From Toxorhynchites rutilus septentrionalis (Eukaryota; Arthropoda; Insecta; Diptera; Culicidae), in assembly GCF_029784135.1 (NCBI RefSeq), contig NC_073745.1, positions 64,200,218-64,264,217 of the forward strand: a stretch of DNA of 64,000 nt, written 5' to 3'. This document shows, piece by piece, positions 1-12,903 of this stretch. The notes beneath the pieces are model-generated. The model was not told the origin of the DNA. It searched no databases and saw only the letters and a list, made by a program, of their open reading frames with translations. How positions within the stretch are numbered: the first letter of the stretch is position 1; each line of letters opens with the position of its first letter. The position numbers were made by a program, and so were the translations under genes.

Positions 1-1194
1 GGAGAAAATCCATGAAAATCCAGATTATCTTAGATTGGGGTTCGTTCCTACAATCTTCAATGCAAAGTATGGGCGTATCAATTGTGATAATATATACTTT
101 ACTGATGGGTCCTCTATGAATGAGTCCACAGGATTTGGAGTGTTCAACGTATTTTTTAGCACCTCACACAGTCTTCAGAATCCTTGCTCGGTATATATTG
201 CTGAATTGGCAGCGATATACTGAGCGCTGGACAGCGTCGCCTCACGACCTGTTGAACACTATTACATTGTAACGGATAGTCTTAGCTCTGTCGAAGCTAT
301 CCGTTCAGTGAGGCCGGAAAAGCACTCGCCGTACTTCCTTGAGAGAATACGAGAAATTTTGAGTGCTTTATCCAGACGCTGTTATGTCATTACCTTTGTC
401 TGGGTCCCTTCACATTGCTCAATTTCGGGTAATGAGAGGGCTGACTCATTGGCAAAGGTAGGTGCAATTGAAGACGATATATATCAGCGTCAAATCGCCT
501 TCAATGAATTTTATTCTTTAGTTCGCAAAAATACCATCGCTAACTGGCAACGCAAGTGGAATGAAGATGAATTGGGCCGGTGGTTTCACTCGATTATCCC
601 AAAGGTTAGCCTCAAACCGTGGTTCAAAAGTCTGGATTTGAGTCGGGACTTTATTCGCACCTTCTCCCGACTCATGTCCAATCACTGTTCGTTAGATGCA
701 CTACTCTTCCGTTTCAATCTTGCCAGCAGCAATCTCTGCGTTTGTGGCCAAGGTTATCACGACATCGAGCACGTTGTTTGGTCGTGCGAGGTGTATCTGG
801 TCGCCAGATCGAATTTAGAAAACTCCCTTCGGGCCCGAGGAAGACAGCCCAATGTGCCGGTGAGAGATGTGTTGGCTCGGTTAGACCTTGATTACATGTC
901 CCATATATATGTTTTCCTTAAAGCTATAGATCTTCGTGTGTGATTGTCCCTACATCCTTATACCCTCCTTTCCTTCCTTTGCGGGTAATTCGTCCCCTTG
1001 CTATAAATAGTAGAATAAGTTGAAATGTAAATAAACTATAGATATACGAATAGATTTAAGAATTGAGTGCTCATCAACATTGTTACAATTTCCTTATATC
1101 CCATCCTTCTCCTAAAAATATGTCACCCTTCTAAACTCGAGCACACCGCGAGTAATCGGTTTTCCACCTTACTAACCATAGATGTAAGAAAATT

Positions 1195-1266
<72 letters not shown>

Positions 1267-1347
1267 TTAAAAATATATTTAAGAATTCGGCTCCTTTAAA
1301 CTTAAGTAACTGAGCCTGTAAAAATAAACGAATTAATAAAAAAAAAT
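1..1347 (+). mobile_element. I-like non-LTR retrotransposon, 3' end (RNase H and 3' UTR), copy 1
   Basis: The copy enters from the left window edge. Translation shows an RNase H domain: YFTDGSS near nt 98, YIAELAAIY near 197, and GNERADSLAK near 430. A Cys/His-rich tail follows (CVCGQGYHDIEHVVWSC, about nt 737-790), and the frame closes at 943. This RNase H plus CCHC-type tail is typical of the I superfamily (I/Loner-type). The frame is broken by TGA at 221-223, where the related minus-strand copy near 5180 reads TGG. The 3' UTR (944-1347) is shared with the copies at 25010-25345 and 4085-4500, and ends in an A-rich tail after AATAAACGAATTAA. It is a dead copy; clade placement is by motif only. 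Confidence 0.8.
1197..1262. repeat. (TA)n microsatellite in LINE 3' UTR
   Basis: About 33 TA units in a row. The same UTR position in the copy at 25258-25268 has only a few TATA bases, so the tract expanded in this copy after or during insertion. Confidence 0.95.
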
Positions 1348-1716
1348 AAAAAAAATTATTACATAAACTTTTGTCGACCGACAAACATATTTTCACATAC
1401 AGTTTGCGACTTTTAAAGAAGAAGCAGCTTCCCCACTAAATTTCAAAAATAGAAATCCCATACGTACACTATCCAATCCAACGATATCAATTAATAGCTG
1501 TCTATTGATGTTGGGTTCCAGCTAACATTCTATGTTGTACTTAATACCGCTGAACGAAAGAGCGAAAGAACGGTTCAAAAGAACTGATTCACTTAGATGA
1601 ACGGTTAATGAGTGAACCGTTCATCAAAGTGAACTGTTTTGCCCATCTCTATAATAGAGTATCACCATCTGCCAAAACATCTTTTATACTATCCTTTGAC
1701 TCAACAACAGAAACAA
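1348..1716. other. Gene-free A+T-rich spacer
   Basis: No open frame with coding character, RNA gene or clear repeat boundary was seen between the LINE tail and the MITE-like element starting at 1717. The segment 1560-1630 has short direct repeats of GAACGGTT/GAACCGTTC type only. Confidence 0.5.
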
Positions 1717-2174
1717 CCCAGCAAACATTAAATCGCATAACAAGCGTATATATAACATCATATGCCCTAAAATTTGGTTGGCATATAATGCGCCTAACTG
1801 GCATATGCATGCAAAAGTGGAGGCCATATACATACATGACAAATGCTTACCGAATTTGTTTGGATGAATATGCAACTTTGACCGGCTATAATAGCGATTA
1901 TGTTCAATTGAATAGCGATATAATATGAATATATTCATGAATTGTCAAAGCACCAAATATGACTTTTGCCATACTCATATATGATTTATTACAGACATAG
2001 AAAAAAACAAATGGCGCAAAATATTTTTGTGAAATGTTTATTATAGCCTCACGAATCGCCATTTTTATATATGAGTATTTATGTTTGTGGAAATAATAAT
2101 TGTTTGATTGACTTGTGTTGGGAGTGGAATATGGCAATGTTTAAAATGGCACAGACTGATGTTTGGTGAAAACT

Positions 2175-2245
2175 GCTGCGATGTGGATTCGAACTCCGGT
2201 CGTCTGGATTATCATCCACCAGCTATCTCGCGCGGCTATCTGAAA
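2175..2245 (-). repeat. tRNA-like segment inside the MITE-like element (copy 1)
   Basis: On the minus strand this has a TAGCTGGTGG A-box-like stretch and a GAGTTCGAATCC B box about 35 nt downstream. It is repeated at 3290-3350 in the inner copy. The arms do not fold into a convincing cloverleaf, so it is read as a tRNA-derived promoter remnant and not as a working tRNA gene. Confidence 0.4.
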
Positions 2246-2535
2246 TGTAATTCAACAGCAATTAAAACTTTCGAGTGCATCAGCATTTCATTGACATTTC
2301 AATATGATGTAATATGTTCTTTATTAGGATCTAATATGATTTACTGTTTCATGATTTTCTTCAGCATGCAACACGATTTACTACAGTACTGAATCGATTT
2401 AAATTATACGCTTATACGACACACAAACTGCATCAGCGTAATATACGCATATGATGCGGATTAAATATATTTCACGACAATGTACATCATAAAATTTATG
2501 TTTATTATACCGAATTGCGACTTAATTTGATAATG

Positions 2536-3789
2536 CCCAGCAAACATTAAATCGCATAACAAGCGTATATATAACATCATATGCCCTAAAATTTGGTTGG
2601 CATATAATGCGCCTAACTGGCATATGCATGCAAAAGTGGAGGCCATATACATACATGGCAAATGCTTACCGAATTTGTTTGGATGAATATGCAACTTTGA
2701 CCGGCTATAATAGCGACTTTTACCATACTCATATACGATTTTTTACAGACATCGAAAAAAAAACAAATGGCGCAAAATATTTTCGTGAAATGTTTATTAT
2801 AGCCTCACGAATCGCCATTTTTATATATGAGTATTTATGTTTGTAGAAATAATAATTGTTTGATTGATTTGTGTTGAGGTGGCCGTACACTGTTTGCCCG
2901 GAGGTCAAATATTTGTTATTTTTTGACAGATAAGGTTTGATTTGATATTTGTACAAACACTATTTTGTTTGCCACTCTTCAATTTTCAACAGTAGTAAAC
3001 AATATCAAACACCGAACATGGAAAAAATCAACTGAAATATTCAAGGTAACCTAACCATGTACCGACAGGTTCGAAGAACAGACTCAAAAAATATTTTAGG
3101 CATCCAATAATTGAATATTTGCTTGTCGTGTTTTGTGTAGAATATATTTGATCTGTACACGTTGACCAAATTTTATCTGTCAAAAAGAGTCAAATATTTG
3201 GCTTCGGTCAAACAGTGTATGAGCACCCTTGGGAGTGGAATATGAATGTTTAAAATGACACAGATTGATGTTTGGTTAAAACTGCTCCGATATGGGTTCG
3301 AACTCCGGTCGTCTGGATTATCATCCACCAGCTATCTCGCGCGGCTATCTGCAATTTAATTCAACAGCGGTTAAAACTTTCGAGTGCATCAGCATTTCAT
3401 TGACATTTCAATATGATGTAATATGTCCTTTATTAGGATCTAATATGATTTACTGTTTCATGATTTTCTTCAACATGCAACACGATTTTCTACAGTACTG
3501 AATCGATTTAAATTATACGCTTATACGACACACAAACTGCATCAGCGTAATATACGCATATGATGCGGATTAAATATATTTTACGACAATGTACATCATA
3601 AAATTGATGTTTATTAAACCGATATGCGACTTAATTTGATAATGGTATATAAAATCGAGTTTTTACATTTTATGCGATTTCAAATATACACGATACATAC
3701 TTTGATTGATATTATATGCGATTATGATTTATTCGGATTTCTTGTAAGACTTGGCACGTGCAAAATTATACGATTTAATGTTTGCTGGG
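2536..3789. mobile_element. Inner copy of the same MITE-like family
   Basis: It starts with the same CCCAGCAAACATTAAATCG end at 2536 and finishes with its inverse at 3789. TG precedes the left end (2534-2535) and follows the right end (3790-3791). The uninterrupted family sequence at 3640-3645 has a single TG at this point, so TG is the 2-bp duplication. The inner copy itself carries a separate MITE at 2877-3228. The tract 3642-3789 is repeated almost exactly at 3791-3936 because both copies keep their right ends. Confidence 0.75.
2877..3228. mobile_element. 352-bp MITE with TTG target duplication
   Basis: The ends are inverted: left AGGTGGCCGTACACTGTTTG, and right (reverse complement) GGGTGCTCATACACTGTTTG. 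A CAAATATTTG block lies just inside each end. TTG flanks it at 2874-2876 and 3229-3231. The sister copy at about 2120-2125 has the uninterrupted GTGTTGGGAGTGG, which serves as an empty site. There is no coding capacity. Confidence 0.85.
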
Positions 3790-4084
3790 TGGTATATAAA
3801 ATCGAGTTTTTACATTTTATGCGATTTCAAATATACACGATACATACTTTGATTGATATTATATGCGATAATGATTTATTCGGATTTCTTGTAAGACTTG
3901 GCACGTGCAAAATTATACGATTTAATGTTTGCTGGGAAGTTGAAGGGGTATGTCCGAGACATAACGGCATGGTTGATGAAAGATTACATTACAGTTTTTA
4001 TTGCGTATTGATTGCGAATCACTCGGCCACGGGTGCACGAGTAATTATCGCATCGTATGTTTTTTAGAAGCTTCTCGTGTCGTG

Positions 4085-6837
4085 CCTAGAGAAGCAATGC
4101 TCCGTTTAAAGGATCCAAACTCTTAAATATATTTCTACTAGCATATATTAACATGTTTCCTTAATTCTATGGTTAATAAAATAGGAAACCGATTACTCGC
4201 GGTCGACTCGAGTTTAGAAAGGTGACACATTTTCATTAGGAAAAGGATGGGATGTAAGGAGATGTGTGTTCACACTCGCACTCACATTCACATTCACATT
4301 CTCATTCACACTGACACTTCACACTTAATTCTTAAAACTATCCTTACATCTAATATGTATTTACAATTTAACTTATTCTAATGTTAGTAGGAAGAGAACC
4401 GATAACTCGTGAAGGACGAAAAGGAGGGGAAAAAGAAGTATGAACAATCATACTCGAAGATCGATAGCTTTAAGGAAAATATATTTGGGACATGTAATCA
4501 AGATCTAACCGTGCCAACACATCTCTCACCGGCAATTGAGCTGCTTTCCTCGAGCCCGAAGGGAGTTTTCTAAATTCGATTTGGCGACAAGATATAGCTC
4601 GCACGACCAAACAACGTGTTCAATGTCGTCGTAACCATGGCCACAAACGCAGAGATTGCTGTCGGCAAGATTAAAACGAAAAAGTAGCGCGTCTATCGAA
4701 CAGTGATTGGACATGAGTCGGGAGAAGGTGCGAATAAAGTCCCGACTCAAGTCAAGACTTTTGAACCACGGTTTGAGGCTAACCTTAGGGATAATCAAGT
4801 GAAACCACCGGCCCAATTCATCTTCATTCCACTTGCGTTGCCAGTTAGCCAGTTGCCAGTTGCCAGTTATTTTTGTGGACTAAAGAATAAAATTCATTGA
4901 AGGCGATTTGACGCTGATAAATATCGCCTTCAATTGCACCTACCTTTGCTAATGAGTCAGCCCTCTCATTACCCGGAATGGAGCAATGTGAAGGGACCCA
5001 GACAAAGGTAATGACATAACAGCGTCTGGATAAAGCACTCAAAATCTCTCGTATTCTCTCAAGGAAGTACGGCGAGTGCTTTTCCGGATGAACGGATAGC
5101 TTCGACAGAGTTAAGACTATCCGTTACAATGTAATAGTGTTCAATAGGTCGTGAGGCGACGCTGTCCTGCGCCCAGTGTATTTCTGCCAATTCAGCAATA
5201 TACTGAGCAAGGATTCTGAAGACTGTGGGAGATGCTAAAAAATTCGTTGAACACTCCAAATCCTGTGGACTCCTTCATAGAGGACCCATCAGTAAAGTAC
5301 ATATTATCACAATTGACACGCCCATACTTTGCACCGAAGATCTTTGGAACGATCCCCGATCGAAGATAATCTGGAATTTCATGGATTTTCTCCTTCATGA
5401 ACAGATCAAAATGTACAGAGGAATTGATGTAGTCAGGAAAACAAACACGGTTGGGAATATACGAAGAAGAAACAACCTGCATGGAGATGAATTCATGATA
5501 TGTACTCATTAATCCGGAGCGAAAATTTAGCTCGATAAGCTGTTCAAAATTTCCGATCACCACTGGATTCATAACCTTACACCGGATGAGGAACCGAAGA
5601 GATAGTAAATTGAAGCGATCTTTTAGTGGGAGTACGCCTGCCAAAACCTCGAGACTCATGGTATGCGTTGAGGGCATACATCCCAACGCGATACGGAGAC
5701 AAAGATACTGAATTTGCTCGAGTTTAATGAGGTGTGTTTTGGCAGCTGATTGAAAACAGAAACTGCCATACTCCATCACTGAGAGAATAGTTGTTCGATA
5801 CAACATTATAAGATCTTCAGGATGGGCTCCCCACCAGGTGCCGGTAATTGTACGGAGAAAGTTTACTCTTTGTTGACATTTTTTACTCAGATACCTAATA
5901 TGGCCCCCCCCCCAAGTACATTTCTAGTCGAACCAGACCTCAAGATACTTGAATGACATAGCATGAGTGATCGGTTTACCCAAAAGTTGAAGCTTTGGTT
6001 TCGCTGGTCTATGCTTCCTAGAAAAGATGACCATCTCTGTTTTCTCCGTGGAGAACTCAATTCCAATGGCCCAGGTTGAAAAATTGTTCAAAGTATCTTG
6101 TAAGGGTCCTTGCAGGTCGGATTCGATTGATCCTACGACAGACACCACTCCATCATCTGCAAGTTGTCTTAGGCTGCAATTTTGTGTAAGGCAATTGTCA
6201 ATGTCGCTTACGTAGAAGTTGTACAAAAGGGGGCTTAAACATGAGCCCTGGGGGAGTCCCATGTAAGAGACCCGACTTACTGCCGAATCTCCGTGAGAAA
6301 AGTTCAAATGTTTCTCACAAAGCAAGTTATATAACATATTATTCAATAGAGGCGGCAGACCCCGAGATTGTAATTTGTCTGACAAAACCTCTATTGAAAC
6401 AGAATCAAAGGCCCCCTTTATGTCCAAGAATACTGAAGCCATTTGTTTTTTTTCGGCGTAAGCCATTTAAATTTCTGAAGAAAGCAACGCAAGACAATCA
6501 TTCGTCCCCTTGCCCTTGCGGAACCCATGTTGTGTATCTGAGAGTAGGCCATTCGTTTCAACCCATCGATCAAGGCGAAACAAGATCATTTTCTCGAACA
6601 ATTTCCGTATACAAGACAGCATCGCTATTGGGCGGTACGAATTTAAGTCGGACGCGGGCTTTCCGGGTTTTTGAATAGCTATAACTCGTACTTGTCTCCA
6701 ATCATCTGGAACAACATTATGCTCCAGAAACCGATCGAATAAATTCAACAAGCGATGTTTCGCCACATCAGGGTTTTTCAGCAAGTTGAACTTAATTCTA
6801 TCCGATCCCGGAGCAGAATTGTTACAAGAAAGGAGAG
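4085..6837 (-). mobile_element. I-like non-LTR retrotransposon, 3' part of copy 2 (RT C-part, RNase H, 3' UTR)
   Basis: This is the same family as the copy at 1-1347, antisense. Read on the minus strand: RT fingers/palm (SYRPIAMLSC, HGFRKGKG) at 6784-6467; FLDIKGAFDSV, GLPQGSCLSPLLYNF and [10 protein letters not shown] at 6466-5930; thumb and connection at 5806-5260; RNase H (YFTDGSS, VTDSLNS, GNERADSLAK) at 5310-4920; a Cys/His tail at 4816-4526; then the 3' UTR. Frameshifts occur near 6466, in the C-run at 5907-5915, near 5192 and near 4845. The RT catalytic box is LADD in place of YADD, as in the copy at 23700. At 6837 the reading is cut by the BEL element and resumes at 13995. Confidence 0.85.
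4267..4325. repeat. Imperfect (CATTCA)n microsatellite
   Basis: Tandem CACATT/CATTCA units lie in the 3' UTR of the minus-strand I-like copy. The other copies of this UTR lack the tract. Confidence 0.7.
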
Positions 6838-7308
6838 TGATGGGGGTTTACCAGAGGGGGTCCGGGGACGAAGGATTTTCTTCCGCTTCCTAGAGCGGCC
6901 CAAAGGATCGAAAGTGAATTTTCCAGCTTACGATCTCAGCCACGAACTGAGATTAAGCGCACCGCAATTCTCGCGCTATTTTCGGACACCTTTTATAAAT
7001 CGTTGCGAAGATTTCGAACATGCACTAATTCACGATGTTGATTTTATTTATTTCACCTTCAGCGATGTAATTTTCTCCAAAGACTTCGATTTAACAATTT
7101 CAAAATTGGTTTAATCACCGTTCACGTTTATACAAATGGATTGGAATATTGGATCTGATCTCTTTCTCGTTCGGAATTCAACTGGTCTGTGTGGAGATAA
7201 AAGAGGTTTTTTTTCTCTATTGCGTAAACCACTTTTTGCTGGTTGGATGGTTGGTTGGCTTTTAAGGCGGCACAAAAATTTTTGGACACTTCATTTAAAT
7301 TTCGTTCA
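6838..7308 (-). repeat. BEL/Pao 3' LTR (471 bp)
   Basis: Begins TGATGGGGG and ends CGTTCA on the plus strand. By eye it differs from the other LTR at about 8 substitutions and two 1-bp indels, roughly 2%, which points to a fairly recent insertion. Confidence 0.93.
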
Positions 7309-7602
7309 TTCCGGCCACCTTGAAATAGCTGTGATATTTCAAAAAAGACCTTTCAATTCTCTCTTATGATTATGGTTGATGGTTCGTCGGGATTACGATA
7401 ACGTAGGTGATACTCGATGTACAACGATGATTTCAAAATGGACTGTGTAGAATTTTTGGATCGCCCTCGTCGTCGTCGTCGTCGTCGTCCGGGAATGAAA
7501 GACAAATTTCCCGGACGACGAATTGGACAAAACGGATAAAATATTTGGAACCACAATTACCTTTTCGATTCCCTCGAAGACATCGAGCATTTTGGGAGTG
7601 CT
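7309..7602 (-). other. BEL/Pao 3' non-coding region with (CGT)n and hairpin
   Basis: This stretch between the pol stop and the 3' LTR has no convincing frame. It holds a (CGT)n tract at 7468-7489 that runs into a perfect 13-bp stem (7483-7495 with 7508-7520). A purine-rich primer stretch next to the LTR is weak (about 7309-7322, minus strand). Confidence 0.7.
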
Positions 7603-10600
7603 CTACCCGGATCTTTCGCTGGAACTCGATGCTGGAACCACTGTATTGTAGGGTTCAGATAACGGCAATAAGGCGATTTTAGCGACAGGTCTCAATACGG
7701 CATCCACAGTTGCTGTCCTTAAGGTGACAACTCGAGTGATTCCATCCTTACCAGGATGAACCTTGGTGATTCTCGCAAGCGGCCATTGGATGGGTGACAA
7801 ATTTTCGTCCTTAAGCAGTACGACACGTCCAACTTCAATTTGGATTGGAGGATTGCATCCTTTCGAAGCTCGGGTTTGCAGTTGTTGGAGGTATTCGGGA
7901 TACCATCTAGACCAGATCTGCTGGAATCGTTTCTGAGTCAACTCCCAGTGTGTCAGGCGATTGTCTGGAACATCCTTGACGTTTATATCCGGAATTGCCT
8001 GCATATTGGTCCCAACCAGGAAATGTCCTGGAGTAAGTACCTCCAAATCAGATGGATCTGTTGGGATTGGTACTAATGGTCTCGAGTTCAGACACATTTC
8101 TATTTGCGCGAGTAATGTTACCATATCTTCGAAACTGACGCTGGTTTTACCAATTTCTCGCAACAAATGCTTCTTGGCTGATTTCACGGCTGCTTCCCAC
8201 AGTCCTCCGAAGTGGGGAGCCCGTGGAGGAATGAATCGCCAAATTATTTCATTTTCTGCACACCAGTCAAGTATTTGTTTCCGCCCTTCCTGGTCAGATT
8301 TCAGCATTCGGTGAATTCGGTTGAGTTCATTCGCCGCTCCCTTAAAAGCGGTTCCGTTATCGCTGTGGATCTCTTTCATTCTGCCACGGCGAGCAACAAA
8401 ACGTCGTAATACAGCCAGAAAAGCTGGCGTTGATAGGTCGGATACCAAGTCAATATGGACTGCGCGCGTTGAGAAGCACACAAAAATGACAATATATGCT
8501 TTCGTTGGTGACCTGTTGCGTACTGGAGATTTAATAAAAACGGGCCCACAATAATCCACCCCGCACACAGAAAAAGGTCTGGTAGGAGTTACACGACTGG
8601 ACGGTAGATCGGCAATGGTTTGTTGAATCAAAACGGGTTTATTGCGGAAGCACGCATGGCATTGGTGATAGATACGACGAACTAAATTGCGACCACCGAT
8701 GATCCAAAACTTTTGACGAATTGTTGCTAACATCAGTTGAGGACCAGCATGTAGCAAACTTCTATGGTAGTAATCTACCAGCAAAATGGAAAGAGGGTGC
8801 TTAGCTAACAGCACAATTGGATGCTTATGGTCTACAGGTAGCCTCGTGTTACTGAGTCTCCCACCGACTCTTATAATACCATCTGTGGTAACATGCGGAC
8901 TTAACCATTTCAGTGCGCTGGATTTGGGAATACATTTTCCTGAGGTAAGGTTCAGTAATTCTTTGGAGAACATCTCACGCTGTGCCATGCGGCATAATGA
9001 CAATTCTGCATCACGTAGATCAATGGAAGTCAGGAAGGTAAACTCCTCACGTTGTTTCTTGAGAGTTGCGGTCTTCAATACGGAGAAATACCGCATCCAG
9101 TATGCGACAACACGGCGAAGCTTAGTATAGCTGGAGAATCGGTTGAACAGTGCATCGGAGAATTGTGTTTCGACGGCTGTAATTGCAGAGAGTGCGACCC
9201 TGGTTTGCTCTTCGGGAACATTCGACGTTTCGATGGCTGGAAATTCCGTCTGAGGCCAGTGGGTTGATGGGAGGGATAGCCATGATGGTCCGTTCCACCA
9301 CAGAGAGCAATTGATGAGGTTTGTCGGGCTACAACCTCGAGAAATAATGTCGGCGGGGTTGCTTATTCCTGGTACGTGACGCCATCTCGAAACCTCGGTA
9401 TTTGTTTGGATAGTTGAGACGCGATTCGCGACGAATATTTTCCATCTACTTGGAGAGGATTTCAGCCATTGAAGGACGGTTAGCGAATCTGTCTAGAAAT
9501 AGGCATCTGTAGACAGGCTCACTGAGCTCACGACCTTCTTGTACAGATTGGATGATAGGACCGCCGCACAAAGCTCCAACCTTGCGACTGTTTGAACACA
9601 GGAGAGCGGTGCAACCTTGGATTTTGCTGTCAAGAGTTGTATGGAGATTCCCGTGGTACTTTCTGATCGGACGTAACAACACGCCCCGTACGCCTTCTCC
9701 GAAGCGTCACAAAAGAAATGTAGTTGTACGGATGTTGCACTCGACTGCGAGACGAATCTGGGAACAGTGATGTTGCATATGGAATCTAACGTGCTATGGA
9801 GCTGCCTCCAGTCATTTTCGAGGCGTTGAGGAAGCGGACGATCCCATTCGTATGGGTCACCTGAATCTGTTTTCAGAGACCACAACTTCTGCATGAACAA
9901 CTTGACAACGGTGATGATCGGTCCCACAAGTCCCAGCGGATCGAAAATGCGTGCAATATATGACATAATCTTTCTCTTCGTCAGGATCTGCGCTGGTAAT
10001 GGTAATTGGACGTTGAAACGCATTGAATCTGACGTTGGTTGCCAAACAAGTCCGAGCGTTGACACTGATTGCGGTTCTTGGAGTTCGTGATACGGTGAAT
10101 TAGCGAGGTATTCAGGATCTAAATCGGATAGGACTGCAGGGTTGTTCGATGCCCATTTTCTTAAGGGTAGTCCAGCCGACAGAAGCATGGTGGAAAGCTC
10201 TCGGCGTAGACGGATTGCGGATTGGATATCAACTGCTCCAGACAAGAGATCATCTATATAGAAGTCTTCTACTGCCACTTTGGCTGCAACAGGATATTTC
10301 TTGCCTTCGTCCTGTGCAACCTTTTGAAGGGTGCATGTTGACAGGAATGGCGCGGAGGCGAAGCCGTACGTCACGGTTTGGAGTTCGTACGTTGCGATAG
10401 GTTCTGCCGGAGACGAACGCCACAAAATACGTTGATACGAACGATCATCAGGATGTAGAAGAATCTGCCGATACATCTTCTCGATGTCGGCTACGATGGC
10501 GATTGGGTGAGTGCGGAATCTCATGACGATCGACAGTAGGTCTTGCTGAACAGTAGGTCCAACAAGTTGCTTGTTATACATGGAATATCCGGACGATGTC

Positions 10601-12903
10601 TTGCAGGATGCATCAAAAACCACTCTAAGTTTCGTAGTTGAGCTAGTATTCTTGAATACTGGGTGATGGGGAAGGTAGCAGTGTGCTTTGGTGTCATCTA
10701 CTGGATCGGAGATTCTTTTCATGTGGCTGAGGTTGGCGTACTCGTTGATGAAGCGGCAGTAAGCTTCCTTGGTGGTCGGATCTCGCTCGAGTCTTTTCTC
10801 CAGACTTAGAAAACGGCGTTCGGCAATGGATCGGGATTCGCCGAGGGGGATGAGCGGATCTAGGGTGAGAGGCAAGCGAACGACATAACGACCGGACGAA
10901 TCGCGAGTGGTGGTAGTGGCATATATTTCTTCACAACGTTTTTCTTCGGTGGAAAGGGGGGAACACTGTTCGACGGTTTCTAGCTCCCAGAATTTCTGCA
11001 AAGCGTTTTCTAGGTTCCGATCGACAGTCGTGAGATGGCAAACTTGTGGAGTGTTGGGTGTGTTGACAGAAGTCCTTCCTGAGACAGTCCATCCGAATAC
11101 AGTCTCTATTAAGTATGGAAGATCTTCTCCAATGGAAACCTTGTTGCCGGTGTGTAGCTCGTGATAGGTTTCACCACCGACAACCATATCTATGTCAGAT
11201 GGAACGTGGAAGCGGGGATCAGCAAGAGTGACCTTTGGAATTCTCCAGGTAGAAGTGTCGATCGGAACAGTCGGAAGATTGACCGTTGGTCTTTTGAGAA
11301 TTAGGAATTCAAGCGACGTTGAATATGGATACATGTCAGATCGGATCGTAGCAGTTAGTTTGCTCTTGATATGTTTCGTGGATTCACCAATACCTGATAC
11401 TGATATTTCAATCTTTCTACGACGAAGATTGAGTGTGTTGGCGAGCTTTTTCGTCATGAAGTTGCACATGGATGCCGAATCAAGGAGTGCGCGTGCGGAG
11501 TATTCTTTACCATGTTGATCAACAACTTTAACGATCACTGTTTCCAACAGCACGGTGCTGTGAACTGGCATGGATTGTACCGTCATACTGACGTGAGGTC
11601 CAACTGCGGTGGATGTGGATGGGTATGGTTCTGGAATGGGTTGGTTTGGTAAGCTCGCTTTAATTGGGGGTTTGAATTCGTGGAGTAACGAGTGATGGGT
11701 TTCGTGGCAATTGCGACATTTATATTTTGACGTACAATTTCTCGCTTGATGTCCAGTACGGAAACAATTCCAGCATAAGTGCTTCTGAGACACCAATTCT
11801 CGACGTTGTTGAACATTCATCTTTCCAAAGGTTGGACACTGGAACAAGAAATGTTTGTCTGGACAGGCAATGCATGACGGAATATTGGATTTGGGATTCG
11901 TCGTAGCTGTGTTTGCAGTTAACTTTGAAGGAAACCTTTGTGCTGGCTTCGGTCCAGCCACCTTGTTTGGAACTGGTTGATATAGTCTTGATTGCATATC
12001 AGTTGAGACAGATTTCAACATTCGCGCACGTTGGTATAAAAAATCGATGAGCTGCCCATAAGTAACATCATCGACGTTGCTAGTTTTCTCCTCCCATGCT
12101 CGTAAGGTCGTGGAGTCTAACTTATACGTGAGAATATTCACTAACGGAGTATCCCAATGTATCACGGGTTCATTAAGCTTCGCTAAAGCTTTCACATGTC
12201 GCTGAAAGTCGTCTATCAATGAATGTAATTCTTGTGGTGATTCTCTCTTCACGGACGGAAGATCGTAAATGGCACGGAATAGTTGACGCTTAAGCAGTCG
12301 TCGGTTATCATAACGCTTCATAAGAGCATCCCAGGTCGATGCATAATTGTCTGCTTCAATGTCCACACATTCAAAAGGTTTGTGGGCTTCTCCCTCTAAA
12401 GATTGTAGCAAGTATTGTAGTTTTGCTACGGTTGGAATATTTGCATTTGAATGAACCATTGATTTGAACGTGTCTCGGAACGATAGCCAATGGGAAAAAT
12501 CACCATTAAATTTTGGAAGATCAATTTTTGGTAGACGAAGTTGAAAATTCGAGGACATCTGCTGATTTTCATTGATTGAATTATTCATCATTTGTTGAGT
12601 ATCAGTACCCGTGCGTTTCGCCAGAAGGAATCCCTTCGCTGTACAATATCGTGATTCGAAGTCTAATCTCTCATCCATGTGAGTATCCAGATTTTCAGGA
12701 TTGTCTCCTTGTTCTATTTCCGATTGTATTTCCAGGAACTCCCTGTAAACGCGATCCAATGATTCTAGGCGAATAAGTATCTGGCATGTGTTTAGATCTT
12801 CGTCAAATCCATTGATAAATTTTTCTACAGCATCCCGCACAACGTATAAACTCCTACGTTGAATCAAATTAGCTGACAACTTCCTTTCTATTTTAGACGT
12901 CAT
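7603..12903 (-). pseudogene. BEL/Pao gag-pol polyprotein frame with one internal stop
   Basis: The ATG is at 12903. The frame runs 1,766 codons to the stop at 7603-7605, interrupted only by TAG at codon 1137 (9493-9495), where relatives would carry Trp. Codon landmarks: gag 1-340; zinc knuckles with CxxC/CxxxxC/HxC patterns 344-406; aspartic protease LLDSAS around 475; RT with VVFDAS near 764 and FYIDDLL at 881-887; RNase H FFCDAS near 1066; integrase HHCC zinc region about 1380-1420; DDE residues D1450, D1515 and E1570; then a C-terminal DUF5641-like region. A Gag-PR-RT product of 1,136 residues could still be made; integrase could not without suppression. All other domains look intact. Confidence 0.9.

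Larger units (their letters stand above)
1717..3936. mobile_element. Self-nested MITE-like element (outer copy), CCCAGCAAACATTAAATCG ends
   Basis: The left end at 1717 reads CCCAGCAAACATTAAATCG. The right end at 3936 is its reverse complement. A second full copy of the same family (2536-3789) is inserted inside. Outside that copy, the sequence continues from 2535 to 3790 as expected from the uninterrupted inner copy. The flanks show AA on both sides (1715-1716, 3937-3938), compatible with a 2-bp target duplication. No transposase frame is visible; the unit without insertions is about 0.9-1.0 kb. The left end also recurs at 62576. The superfamily is not identified. Confidence 0.75.

Noticed and set aside
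1067..1396. Tyr/Ile repeat proteins on both strands
   Set aside because: Translations of the (TA)n tract.
5924..6466. LADD in place of YADD as a dead RT active site
   Set aside because: The separate copy at 23665-23985 has the same LADD, so it appears to be the family's normal sequence. It is not damage to one copy.
9493..9495. TAG in the BEL gag-pol frame as programmed readthrough
   Set aside because: It lies inside RNase H at a Trp position, not at a gag/pol border, and no readthrough context is evident. A point mutation is simpler.
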